From NCBI GenBank assembly GCA_963747555.1, contig CAVVFZ010000034.1:310001-374000 (forward strand): DNA of 64,000 nt, written 5' to 3'. The notes under the pieces are model-generated. The model worked only from the letters and a program-made list of their open reading frames with translations, was not told the DNA's origin and did no database searches. Source of the DNA: DUZB01 sp963747555. Its GTDB lineage: Bacteria > Desulfobacterota > DSM-4660 > Desulfatiglandales > Desulfatiglandaceae. Shown piece by piece: positions 8,703 to 18,052 of the stretch. The stretch's first letter is position 1; every line of letters begins with the position of its first letter. A program made the position numbers and the translations under genes.

Positions 8703-9790
8703 TCACTTAATCAACCACCCGTCCGAAAAAAGCCTGGTCCATTGCTTTGGAAAACCAAGCCAGGACCGATCTTTCCGGATAGGGTGGTCTTCGAGAACCC
8801 TGGCCTTTACGATTTTCTCCGCCAGGGTAAGCGTCACAATCTTATAGCTGCCCAGATCCTCCACCAGTTTGACCCGGGCTTCGATCCTGCCTTCTCCTGG
8901 TTCGCCGTGACACTTCCAGGTGCATGGGCCGAATTCCCAGTTGCAGCTTCCCTTTGGATTTATGCCCTTTTGTCGCTGTTTCATCGCTCAGGGCAATGCC
9001 AAGGCCGTCAACGCGCGCCATATTCCCATCCAGGGTGCATTCCAGAAGATTCATGCCTGGGCTCCCTATAAAATACCCCACAAAACTGTGTTCCGGATTC
9101 TCAAAAAGATCCTGGGGGGAGCCGATCTGCACCATTTCCCCTTCGTACATGACGGCTACCTGGTCCGCGAATGTCAACGCTTCCACCTGGTCGTGGGTCA
9201 CATAGATGAAGGTCAGTTTCAACTGCTCATGGATCTCCTTGAGTTTGCGCCGCAGGTGCCACTTGAGTTGCGGATCGATCACCGTCAACGGCTCATCGAA
9301 AAGGATGGCTGCCACATCGCTTCGGACCAGCCCGCGACCCAGGGAGATCTTCTGCTTGGCATCGGCGGCAAGACCCGCGGCCCTTTTGTTGAGAAAGGAG
9401 GTGAGATCCAGAATATCCGCTATTTCCAGGACCCTTTCCTTCACCTGATCTTCGTTGATGCCGCGATTGCGCAAAGGAAATGCCAGATTATTGTAAACCG
9501 TCATGGTATCGTAGAGAACGGGAAACTGGAAGACCTGGGCGATATTGCGTTTTTCCGGCGGCAACGCTCGTGACATCCCTGCCGTCGAACAGAACTTTTC
9601 CTCTGCTGGGAGTAAGCAGGCCTGAAACGACGTTGAGCAAGGTGGTTTTTCCACAGCCGGAGGGCCCCAAAAGCGCACAGGCAGCACCATCTTCCCATAC
9701 ATTCTGGATTCGCTTCAGGGCATAATCCGATTCCTTTTTGGGCTTCTGCTGATAGCTGTGCGCGATTTCATTCAGCTCGATGCAAGCCAT
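8703..9790 (-). pseudogene. glpT: Glycerol ABC transporter ATPase GlpT, two frameshifts
   Basis: Reading on three frames restores a full sugar-type ABC ATPase. Residues from 9790 carry Walker A 'LLGPSGCGKTTLLN' up to 'FDGRDVTS'. Near 9565-9572 the frame must shift to give 'ALPPEKRNIAQVFQFP'. That frame continues through a degenerate signature region ('KQKISLGRGLVRSD'), Walker B 'AAILFDEPL' and 'FIYVTHDQVEALTFADQ'. Near 8912-8916 a second shift restores the TOBE tail ('EDLGSYKIVTLTL' to the stop at 8703). Each shift is mended by removing one base. The gene is either decaying or carries sequence errors. If truly broken, the transporter would need GlpS alone or another ATPase. Confidence 0.85.
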
Positions 9791-9799
9791 GACGGCCTC

Positions 9800-10903
9800 C
9801 TATTTCAGTCTGTCTACTATCGTCGGGAGTTGGAAGGGCGACGCAACCAGCATTCCTGCCTCATCATATACAAAGAAACAACACGGGCTGACATAAACGG
9901 TTATTTCGGAACCGATGCGAACGGAGCGCACCCCGTTTTCCTGAATGACCAATGAAAGTGAATCGTGAGTCGCATGGATGAACGTTTCCGATCCGTTTAT
10001 CTCCGCCAATTCCACGGTTGCTTGAATTTCCGCATCTTCCGCGCTGTTTCTGGATACAAACAGATGGTTGGAACGTACCCCGAAGGTATAGTTTCCCTCT
10101 TTCAGGGCCTTCATATGGTCCTCCAACGGCATTTCAATATTCAGTCCCATTTGGGCCATATTTCCCTGAATCGTGCCCGGAATGAAATTGATGGGTGGGT
10201 CGCTGAAAACCTCGGCTGCCCTGGTGCTTGCGGGCGCGTGATAAACCTCGGGGGTGGAGCCGGTCTGGAGGACGCGCCCTTCATCGATCACTACGATATT
10301 GCCCCCCAGCATAAGGGCCTCGGTCGGCTCCGTGGTGGTGTAGACGACAATGGCATCGCGCTGCTCAAAAATCTCCTGAAGTTCAGCACGCAGTTCCTCG
10401 CGCAGTTTATAGTCCAGGTTCACCAGGGGTTCATCTAAGAGGAGCAGATCCGTTTCCTTCACCAGTGCCCGCGCAATGGCCACGCGCTGCTGCTGTCCAC
10501 CGGAAAGTTCCGTGGGAAGGCGATCAAGGAAGTTTTCAAGATGGAGCATTTCGGCGGTCTTTCGAACCCTTCGGTCAATTTCCGCCTTTTCCATTTTGGC
10601 TATTTTCAGAGGGGAGGCGATATTCTTATAGATGGTCAGGGAGGGATAGTTGATGAACTGCTGGTACACCATGGCAACACTTCGTTTTCGAACGGATACT
10701 CCCGTAACATCTTTTCCGTTCGTACGGATCCGCCCGGTGGTAGGCCTGTCCAGCCCGGCCATCAATCGAAGGAGCGATGTCTTCCCGGACAGGGTACGCC
10801 CCAGGAGCACATTGCGGGAACCTGATTCAAATTCCAGGTTGATGCCCTTTAGATGGGTTTCTCCCGCCACTATCTTGCTGATATTTTCAAGAACAAGAGA
10901 CAT
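9800..10903 (-). CDS. glpS: Glycerol ABC transporter ATPase GlpS
   Basis: 367 residues: an ABC ATPase domain with a modified Walker A 'LLGRTLSGKTSLLRL', Q-loop 'VYQQFINYPSLT', signature 'ELSGGQQQRVAIARAL', Walker B 'DLLLLDEPL' and an H-loop position reading 'VVYTTTEPTEALML' (Thr where His is usual), followed by a TOBE domain. A Thr-Leu-Ser Walker A and a missing H-loop His are consistent with one partner of a GlpS/GlpT heterodimer being catalytically degenerate. The intact GlpT usually supplies the canonical site. It ends 9 bp before glpT. Confidence 0.9.
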   Translation of the reverse strand: MSLVLENISKIVAGETHLKGINLEFESGSRNVLLGRTLSGKTSLLRLMAGLDRPTTGRIRTNGKDVTGVSVRKRSVAMVYQQFINYPSLTIYKNIASPLKIAKMEKAEIDRRVRKTAEMLHLENFLDRLPTELSGGQQQRVAIARALVKETDLLLLDEPLVNLDYKLREELRAELQEIFEQRDAIVVYTTTEPTEALMLGGNIVVIDEGRVLQTGSTPEVYHAPASTRAAEVFSDPPINFIPGTIQGNMAQMGLNIEMPLEDHMKALKEGNYTFGVRSNHLFVSRNSAEDAEIQATVELAEINGSETFIHATHDSLSLVIQENGVRSVRIGSEITVYVSPCCFFVYDEAGMLVASPFQLPTIVDRLK

Positions 10904-11060
10904 GGGCCTTTTTTCCTGTTATGGAGTTTATGCCATAGAAAAAACCCAAAATTGGATCTTATGGCATTGGCTCCACGATTTCAAATGTTTTATGCTGTTT
11001 TCTTTATCCTAATCTTAATTATACTCATTTGCAGACTGCTTTAAGAACACCCGATTAAGA

Positions 11061-12350
11061 TTATGTTCGCGAGGCAAAAGCATCCACCGCCGCCCAGGCC
11101 GTGCTGATGGCTAAGCCCGAACCGCTTTTACTTCGCATCCAGTCCTGGTGCGCCAGAATGGATCCACAGCTAAAAAGATTGTCCAGCGCCGGATCTCCCT
11201 TTTCGTTCAATGGCCTGAACAGGTTATCCACCTCAATACCCGCCCGGTTGGCCGGATGACCTCTGAGATCAAGAAATTCTTTCCTATGCCAGTCTCTTCT
11301 CTCTGCGGGCTGAAAAACCGGCAGATCAAACAGCGGTTCCCTGATTTTGTCCCGGTCGGCCCGAAGCCCACGGGCCCAGAATCTCCCCGCGGCCAGGATG
11401 ACCCCTTGGGCCTGAATGCTTTTTTTCTGGTCCTTGTGTTCGACGTCAAGGAAAAAGCCGGCGCCGTTCTCTCTTTCCCAGCGGACAACCCGGCCGGGCA
11501 TAAGAATTTGGACGCCTCTGGCCGTCAGCCCCCTAATGAAGGCCTCATCCAGTCTGAGGCCGGGAACGGAAAGGGGCATGGTGGGAATTTCAAAGACCGG
11601 CCTGTCCAGTTCTCTGGAAAGTTGCTCTACGACTTCGTGGGATCGGTTCATGCCCAGGACCGCAGGCAGTCCAACCACCTCGGCGTTTTCAAGGTGTGGA
11701 CGGATTGCATCGGCGAGTTTATTCAGATTCCCCGGGAATTCCATATCCCTGGCCATAACATCCCCTGTAACAAGCCCGACAATTTTTTCACTCCCGGGAA
11801 AGACTACTTCCCTGCCTCGGATTCCCGGCCATCTGTTGGCCATGGTCTCCGCAATCTGTGTAGCGCTGAAATCCATCAGCCCCTTGAATCCCACAATCAG
11901 ACAGTGCCGTTTTTCCTTTAAGGCCTTTACCCCCTCCCACATGCTCTGCGGAACGTAGTAGGTGTATTTGGTGGTTCCCAGGGGCGTCATCACTTCCGAA
12001 TTGCTGTTTCCGTCTTTCCGGTATAAAAGTCCCTCTCCCTTTAAAAAAGAAACCACTTTTTCCAAAGAACCAGTGATGGTATCTTTGCTGAGCCGGGCAT
12101 AGGGGTGGGCCGGATGCTCCTTGGAAAGGACCTCCATGGCCGCCCAGGGATCCCTCCATCTGTTTCCCGTTTCAACCGGATGAGTGCCCAAAAGATCCAG
12201 GAGACCGCTCGCGAACATGGTGGCGCCCGAAACACCCGCAACGATGGTGGAAATGCCCCGTTCAGCGGCAAAAAGCGCCGCGGAAAGACCGGATAAACCG
12301 CATCCGATCACCGCCAGTTCGCAAGATAAAGGATGGCCCGGAGGTTTCAT
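11061..12350 (-). CDS. glpB: Anaerobic glycerol-3-phosphate dehydrogenase subunit B
   Basis: About 429 residues from an ATG at 12350 (AAGGAGG upstream). The N-terminal Rossmann motif 'CELAVIGCGLSGLSAALF' binds FMN/FAD, and 'GATMFASGLLDLLG' matches the GlpB family. GlpB works with the GlpA flavoprotein to oxidise glycerol 3-phosphate to DHAP and pass electrons to the quinone pool, normally through the GlpC Fe-S membrane subunit. No glpC follows here: 157 bp downstream glpS begins. The same frame is open upstream into the GlpA BFD domain, so a GlpAB fusion is possible, although an ATGA stop/start overlap in another frame argues for two proteins. Confidence 0.85.
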   Translation of the reverse strand: MKPPGHPLSCELAVIGCGLSGLSAALFAAERGISTIVAGVSGATMFASGLLDLLGTHPVETGNRWRDPWAAMEVLSKEHPAHPYARLSKDTITGSLEKVVSFLKGEGLLYRKDGNSNSEVMTPLGTTKYTYYVPQSMWEGVKALKEKRHCLIVGFKGLMDFSATQIAETMANRWPGIRGREVVFPGSEKIVGLVTGDVMARDMEFPGNLNKLADAIRPHLENAEVVGLPAVLGMNRSHEVVEQLSRELDRPVFEIPTMPLSVPGLRLDEAFIRGLTARGVQILMPGRVVRWERENGAGFFLDVEHKDQKKSIQAQGVILAAGRFWARGLRADRDKIREPLFDLPVFQPAERRDWHRKEFLDLRGHPANRAGIEVDNLFRPLNEKGDPALDNLFSCGSILAHQDWMRSKSGSGLAISTAWAAVDAFASRT

Positions 12351-13918
12351 ATCGTCCTGTCCTCCTTGGTCTCCCAGATGGTTTTCCAGATCAAAGGAAC
12401 CGCAGTACAGGGCCTCTTTGAGTTCCGCCTGCATCAACTGGCTATGCCAGAGGACGGGGCGTTCTCCTTTCCATCGTTCCTGCAAAAACTCCCGAAGGCT
12501 TTTGAGTCCCTCCGGTCCTTTCACCTGTCCGGTTTCCTGAAGAAACGCCAGGACCCTCTTCCCGCAAAATGTTCCCTGGCAGGCTCCTTTCCCCACCCGC
12601 GACCGGAGTCCGATAGCGTTGAGATCCAGCTCCAGATGATGCTCGCGAATGGCCCCCGCAACACTTTCAATGGCGCTTTTCGGGATCAACTCGCATTCAC
12701 ACAGAAGGGGTTCCAGCCTGTTTTCCGGTACCCCATCTTTTCGGACCGAAGGCGGGTTCCGTCCACATGCCGGAAGGCGTTGAGGGGAGAGGTTCGGTGC
12801 GGGTAAGGCATGGTGCGCTGACACCGAATCTTTCGCAGACAAGATCCGCGGTTTTCTCCGCCATGTACCGGTAGGTAGTCAGTTTGCCGGAGGGGACGGT
12901 GGCGAAGTTCTCCAGGCCTGCGTCCCTGTGATCCAGCAACATGAAACCCCCTGCTTACGGATCGGTCATCCAGTTCCGTGTCCATTTTAAGGAGGGGCCG
13001 CACGCCGGCATAGGCCCGTATGTAACGGATGCCTCTCAAGGTGGGGATCATCTTTGAACCCTCATCCACGATCAGGTCCACTTCCTCGATGGTGGGCCTG
13101 AGGTCTTCCAGCGAATTCACCCGAACAGAGGTCGTGCCAAGGAGAGAGACCGTACCTCCGGGTACGAGGATATCCCCGTCGCCGGGGCGCCTCAGGCGGT
13201 TGATGACCCGGTTCGCAATCCTGTGCCCCGTTACAAGCAGTGTCCCCTTGGAATAGAGCATTTCCATCCGGATTCCGGCCAGCGCCGCCACCTGCCCCAC
13301 CCAGGCGCCTGTCGCGTTGATGATCTGATCAGGCTCTATAACGGTTTCCCGCCCCGTGCCGGTATGGACAAGATGGACAGCCCGGATGCGGTTGTTTTTT
13401 TTCTCAAAGCCGGTCACTCTGGTGTAGCAGAGAAGAGTGGAGCCCATTTTCTGGGCATGGGTGATATTTTCAAGAGAAAGTCTGAAGGGATCGATGGATG
13501 CGTCATCCACGAGATAGGCGGCGAAAACCCTGCTGGAAAGAGATGGTTCAAGTTCCATGGCCTCTTCAGGGGTAAGCCTTTTTGCAAAGATACCGCATTT
13601 TGAACAAAGATGGGGAAAATCGGCTGCGTATTTTTCGTCGTCGCCTTCAACGGCAACAAAGAGCCCCCCGGTCTTTTCAATACAGTGGGGAGCAACCCTG
13701 TTGAGGATCTCATTTTCGTCGCGGCACTCTCTTGCCGCGCCGGGGTCCGTTGCCACATAACGGGCGCCGCTGTGGAGAAGCCCATGGTTCCTTCCCGAGG
13801 CGCCGGAGTTAATGTCTCCGCTTTCCACCAGCGTGCTGAGCACTCCTCGAAGAGCCAGATCTCTGGCCAGGCCCGTGCCGGTAACGCCGCCTCCGATAAT
13901 AAGTACCGGTGTATGCAA
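12348..13918 (-). pseudogene. glpA: Anaerobic glycerol-3-phosphate dehydrogenase subunit A, two frameshifts
   Basis: From an ATG at 13918 (GAGGTG upstream) the protein shows the FAD motif 'IIGGGVTGTGLARDLALRG' and a DAO fold to 'RSVSRGF'. A G5 run at 12946-12950 throws the frame. Removing one G gives 'SRGFMLLDHRDAGLENF', matching GlpA. A second extra base near 12740 (in an A4 run) must be removed to reach the C-terminal BFD-type [2Fe-2S] domain with 'LLCECE' and 'GACQGTFCG'. The restored length, about 520 residues, is normal. GlpA oxidises glycerol 3-phosphate under anaerobic conditions. Either decay or homopolymer sequence error is possible. Confidence 0.87.
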
Positions 13919-14264
13919 TGAACACCTCGATTATGACGTAATGGACAAAACAACAACCCGTTTGAGACTTTCGCAGCCCCCTTTTCTCACAATCTCTGCG
14001 TTGCGTTCGGTCTCAGCCGTGACGGAGACCGCAACAATCGTGCCAGAACGGGAAAGAAAAAATGAAAGGTTGCAGGGAAAGGATACACCTCCAAAAACTA
14101 GCGATGTGTGAAACAACTTCGTGGGTAAACGCGTTTCAGACTGTTACAGCTCCTTAACAGGATGGAAAGATCTCTGACACTTTGTTACTTTCACTTATCT
14201 TCTATTTTGGCAGGCAATTGTTGTCAAGAAAAAAAGCACTTTTTTACATTTAAAAGAATATTTT

Positions 14265-14278
14265 TTTCGTTATCGAAA
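14265..14278. promoter_or_regulatory. GlpR-like palindrome, distal
   Basis: A perfect 14-bp palindrome TTTCG-TTAT-CGAAA in an AT-rich stretch between glpA and glpR. The TTCG/CGAA half-sites are those of the E. coli GlpR operator. It lies 78 bp from the second palindrome and could allow looping or control of both divergent transcripts. Confidence 0.5.
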
Positions 14279-14306
14279 CTAAATACAAATAATGGCCTCT
14301 ATTTTG

Positions 14307-14339
14307 TCGTATAAACAACTTTTATTGGTTGTTTTACGA
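14307..14339. repeat. Imperfect inverted repeat in glpA-glpR spacer
   Basis: TCGTATAAACAAC and GTTGTTTTACGA face each other across about eight bases. It lies between the two GlpR-like palindromes. It may be a hairpin or another regulator site, and the binding partner is unknown. Confidence 0.4.
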
Positions 14340-14342
14340 TTT

Positions 14343-14360
14343 ATGTTCGTTTATGAACAT
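14343..14360. promoter_or_regulatory. GlpR-like operator, glpR-proximal
   Basis: ATGTTCGTTTATGAACAT has perfect 6-bp arms ATGTTC/GAACAT and strongly resembles the E. coli GlpR operator. It sits 143 bp before the glpR start. Together with the distal palindrome it suggests that the adjacent DeoR-type regulator controls the divergent glp operon and itself. The rest of the 13919-14503 spacer is AT-rich with no gene. Confidence 0.6.
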
Positions 14361-14503
14361 TTTTGCGGTAAGAATGGGGTAATTCAACGGCTCAGGTAGC
14401 GATCAAACGTCAATGATCACTTAGGATTTCACCTATTGTCATCAATTTTATGGACAGAAAGCAAAAGGTTGTGTAGAAATTCGGTGTAAGGAGGTATGCC
14501 GTC

Positions 14504-15322
14504 TTGAAAAATGAGAATAACGGAAAGAGCGCAGAAAAGGCCAGGGGGAAATCCGTACTTCTTCGCCAGCACAAGATTGTGGAGCTTGTTCAATCCAGGG
14601 GGTTCGCATCCATTGAATCCCTGGCTGAACAATTTGCGGTGACCCCCCAGACGATTCGAAGGGACATCAACGAACTGACCGAAGATGGGCTGCTTCGAAG
14701 ATATCACGGCGGGGCGGGACTTTCTTCCAGCGTAGAAAATGTGGCCTACACTGCCCGAAAGGTCATGTGCCGCCAGGAAAAAATCCGTATTGCCGCCATG
14801 GTCGCCCAACACATTCCCAACAACGCTTCTCTGTTCATAGATATTGGAACCACCAGCGAAGAGGTGGCGAGAGCCCTGCTTGATCACAGCGGTCTTCGGG
14901 TAATTACCAATAATCTGAATGTGGCTTCCATTCTCTGTCAGCGGGACGATTTTGAAATCATTGTCACAGGGGGGGTTGTGCGATGTAAGGACAGTGGCCT
15001 TATCGGCGAATCGGCCATCGATTTCATCGGACAATTCAAGGCAGACTTCGGCATCCTGAGTATCAGCGGGATCGACGTTGAAGGCACCCTTCTCGATTTT
15101 GATTACAAGGAAATAAGGGTTGACAGGGCGATTATCGCCCATTCAAAAAAGGTTTTTCTCGTTGCGGATCATACGAAATTCGGAAGGGATGCCATGGTCC
15201 GTCTGTGCAACGTCATCGACATCCAGGCGCTTTTTACCGATCGCAGGCCTCCCGTGGATTTCGAGAAAATGTTAGCCCAGTCCAATGTGACGCTGTATGT
15301 GGCGGAGGAAGAGACCGGATAA
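14504..15322 (+). CDS. glpR: DeoR-family transcriptional regulator of glycerol genes
   Basis: 272 residues from a TTG start with AAGGAGG nine bases upstream. The N-terminal DeoR winged helix covers residues 20-75 with 'QFAVTPQTIRRDINELTEDG', followed by the DeoR C-terminal sugar-phosphate sensor domain with the 'IFIDIGTTSEEVA'-type loop (here 'LFIDIGTTSEEVA'). Divergence from the glpA operon and the GlpR-like palindromes between them support a role as glycerol-3-phosphate-responsive repressor. The start of oleB follows its stop by two bases, so oleB may be co-transcribed. Confidence 0.88.
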   Translation: MKNENNGKSAEKARGKSVLLRQHKIVELVQSRGFASIESLAEQFAVTPQTIRRDINELTEDGLLRRYHGGAGLSSSVENVAYTARKVMCRQEKIRIAAMVAQHIPNNASLFIDIGTTSEEVARALLDHSGLRVITNNLNVASILCQRDDFEIIVTGGVVRCKDSGLIGESAIDFIGQFKADFGILSISGIDVEGTLLDFDYKEIRVDRAIIAHSKKVFLVADHTKFGRDAMVRLCNVIDIQALFTDRRPPVDFEKMLAQSNVTLYVAEEETG

Positions 15323-15324
15323 CA

Positions 15325-16221
15325 ATGATTGATACCTCTGCATTCAGGCATTTGTACCCGTTTGAATCCCACTACCTTTCGGTGAACGGACGAAAATATC
15401 ACTACCTGGACGAGGGTCGGGGAGAGCCCGTGGTCATGATTCACGGGAATCCTACGTGGTCTTTCTATTACAGGAACCTGGTCCAGGGCCTCTCCGACTC
15501 CTTCAGGGCCATCGCCCCCGACCATATCGGTTGTGGCCTTTCGGAAAAGCCGTCTCCAAAGCAGTACGGCTACAGACTGGAAAACCGCGTGGATGATCTG
15601 GAACGGTTTCTGGATAAACTGGAACTCCCAAATAGGATCACCCTGATTGTCCACGACTGGGGAGGGATGATCGGGATGGCCTATGCCGTGAGGCATCCCC
15701 GGCGAATACGGCGTATCGTGGTAATGAACACGGCCGCTTTTCTGAAACCCTACGGCAAGAAGCTGCCGCTTCGGCTGAAAATCATGCGTAATCTCCGTGT
15801 GTTTGCCGTTCCGGCCGTTCTCGGGATGAATCTCTTCGCGCGAGGCGCCTTGATCATGGCCCCGGGGAAGAAACTGGCAAAGGACGTGAAAAAAGGACTC
15901 ATTGCCCCCTACAACTCCTGGAAAAACAGGATCGCCACGCTGAAATTCGTCCAGGATATCCCCCTCGACCAGACGGACCCGAGCTATGCGTTGGCAAAAG
16001 AAACGGAAGCAAAACTGCCTCTCCTCTCCCATGTTCCCATGCTTATCTTATGGGGAAAGCGTGACTTTGTTTTTGACGAATCGTATCTTTCCCAATGGAA
16101 GCGCCGATTTCCCGAAGCGGAAGTTCACGTTTTCGAAAAGGCGGGACATTATATCCTGGAGGATGAATGGAGAAATATTCTCCCCATCGTGAGGAAATTC
16201 CTTTTGGTTACCGGTTCCTGA
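15325..16221 (+). CDS. oleB: Alpha/beta hydrolase, OleB-like beta-lactone decarboxylase
   Basis: 298 residues of the haloalkane-dehalogenase-like alpha/beta hydrolase group. Visible are the halide/oxyanion segment 'MIHGNPTWSFYYRNL' (Asn42, Trp45), nucleophile Asp111 in 'VHDWGGMIGMAY', and the C-terminal catalytic His in 'KAGHYILED'. OleB proteins share this signature and decarboxylate cis-beta-lactones to alkenes in head-to-head olefin synthesis. The OleB assignment over a true dehalogenase rests on the adjacent OleC gene. The start is coupled to the glpR stop, and no separate ribosome site of good strength is seen. Confidence 0.72.
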   Translation: MIDTSAFRHLYPFESHYLSVNGRKYHYLDEGRGEPVVMIHGNPTWSFYYRNLVQGLSDSFRAIAPDHIGCGLSEKPSPKQYGYRLENRVDDLERFLDKLELPNRITLIVHDWGGMIGMAYAVRHPRRIRRIVVMNTAAFLKPYGKKLPLRLKIMRNLRVFAVPAVLGMNLFARGALIMAPGKKLAKDVKKGLIAPYNSWKNRIATLKFVQDIPLDQTDPSYALAKETEAKLPLLSHVPMLILWGKRDFVFDESYLSQWKRRFPEAEVHVFEKAGHYILEDEWRNILPIVRKFLLVTGS

Positions 16222-16288
16222 TGGCTGATTTCATTTTTCCTAAACCTGAACACTGAAACCTGAATGACATCTTAAGGAATACTTACGT

Positions 16289-17949
16289 ATGTCTGAATCA
16301 AACATCGCCTCCCGCCTGGTAAGGGTGGCGAAAATCCACCCATACAGAAAAGCGGTCGTTTGCCCCTGCGGGCAGGGACCGGGACGGAAGGGTCGCTTAC
16401 ACCCACCTGACTTTTGAGCAGCTCAACGAGCAATCGAACCGGCTGGCCGCGGGTCTAACGGCCAGGGGAGTTACAAAGGGAGTTCGAACCATATTGATGG
16501 TAAAACCATCCCTGGATTTTTTCACCATTATCTTTGCCCTCTTCAAAGCCGGGGCCATTCCCGTGGTGGTGGACCCCGGGATGGGAATAAGCCAGGATGG
16601 CTGCCTGCCTCAAGGAGAGTGATCCCGAAGCTTTCATAGGCATTCCCCTCGCCCATGTGTTGAGGAAGATCCGGCCCTCTTTTTTTGGAAACGTCAGGAT
16701 CTTTGTCACCGCGGGAAGAAGGTGGTTCTGGGGCGGAACCACCATTCGTAACCTCAGGAAAGGAGGCCGTGTCCCCATTTGAAATGGTCGAGACCCGAAC
16801 CGATGATACGGCCGCCATCCTCTTTACAACAGGCAGTACCGGGCCGGCAAAAGGGGTGATCTATACCCACGGAAATTTCGATGCCCAACTGCGCCAGATC
16901 CAGACCCACCTGAATCTTACGGGGGATGAAATCGATCTTTCCACCTTCCCTCTTTTTGCGCTTTTCTGGCCCGCACTGGGGATTACCTCCGTGATTCCGG
17001 ACATGGACCCCACCAGACCCGCGTTTGTGGACCCCTCAAAGATTGTGGAAGCGATACGCAACCAGGGTGTCACGACCATGTTCGCCTCTCCTGCACTCTT
17101 GAACAGGGTGGGCGCCTACGGCAGGAAGAAGGGAATCAAAGTGCCTTCCCTCAAACGGGTCATATGCGCCGGCGCCCCCGTATTTCCGGAAAACATCGAA
17201 CAGTTTTCTTCTCTGCTGGAGGAGGATGCCGAAATACAGACGCCTTACGGGGCGACGGAGGCCGTTCCCGTACTGTCCATTACCGGCAATGAAATTTTAT
17301 CCGAAACCAGGCAACTCAGTGCCAAGGGTCATGGCATGTGCGTGGGGCGTCCCATCAACAACATCCCCGTGCGCATCATAAAGATCAGCGACCAGCCCAT
17401 CTTGGATTGGTCGGACGATCTGGAGATGGAAGACGGCCAAATCGGGGAAATCGTGGTCAGCGGCGCCCTGGTCACCGGCGGATATTATAAGCGGCCTGCG
17501 GACGATGCAATTTCGAAAATCCGGGATAAGGATCGCTTCTGGCACCGTATGGGCGACGTGGGCTGGAAGGATGAAAAGGGCCGCTTCTGGTTTTGCGGGC
17601 GAAAAGCCCATCGCGTAGTTACCGGTCCGGATGAAGCGCCCCTGTTCACCATCCCCTGCGAGGCCATTTTCAACGGGCATCCGGACGTATTCCGAAGCGC
17701 CCTCGTGGGAATCGGCCCGAAAGGGTATAAGAACCCGGTTATCTGCATCGAGCTGAAGAAACGGGGCGACCCGTTCGAAATGGGGCCAGGGAGAAAATTC
17801 GGAAAGAACTGATGGACCTGGCGGAGCGGAAATCCCCTGACCAGAGAAAATCAGACACGATTCTTTTTCACAAATCTTTCCCGGTGGATATCCGCCACAA
17901 CTGCAAGATTTTCCGGGAGCAGTTAGCGGATTGGGCGGAAAGAAAGTAG
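16289..17949 (+). pseudogene. oleC: OleC-like AMP-dependent beta-lactone synthetase, multiple frameshifts
   Basis: Five consecutive frame segments rebuild one ANL-superfamily enzyme: 16289-about 16362 (MSESNIASRLVRVAK), about 16365-16590 ('FFTIIFALFKAGAIPVVVDP'), about 16595-16770, 16770-about 17795, and about 17797 to the stop at 17949. The main segment has the ATP loop 'LFTTGSTGPAKGVIYTHGN', and the OleC hallmarks 'TFPLFALFWPALGITSVIP', 'DMDPTRPAFVDP', 'TPYGATEAVPV' and 'FWFCGRKAHRV'. OleC uses ATP to close beta-hydroxy acids to beta-lactones. At least four indels in 1.7 kb point to decay, or to unusually poor sequence locally. Confidence 0.82.
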
Positions 17950-18052
17950 GCAGTGCGTAGTGAGGAGTAAGTAGGATATGTAGACACACGTGCTTGAACA
18001 AGAGAATTTTTTCGCCTTTGCGCCTTTGCGTGAGACCCGAAAGGAGACAGCA

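Noticed and set aside
12351..12842. Treating the whole 12842-11061 frame as one GlpB protein
   Set aside because: The first 160 residues contain the GlpA BFD domain and read-through of the glpA end. GlpB begins at its FAD motif near 12350.
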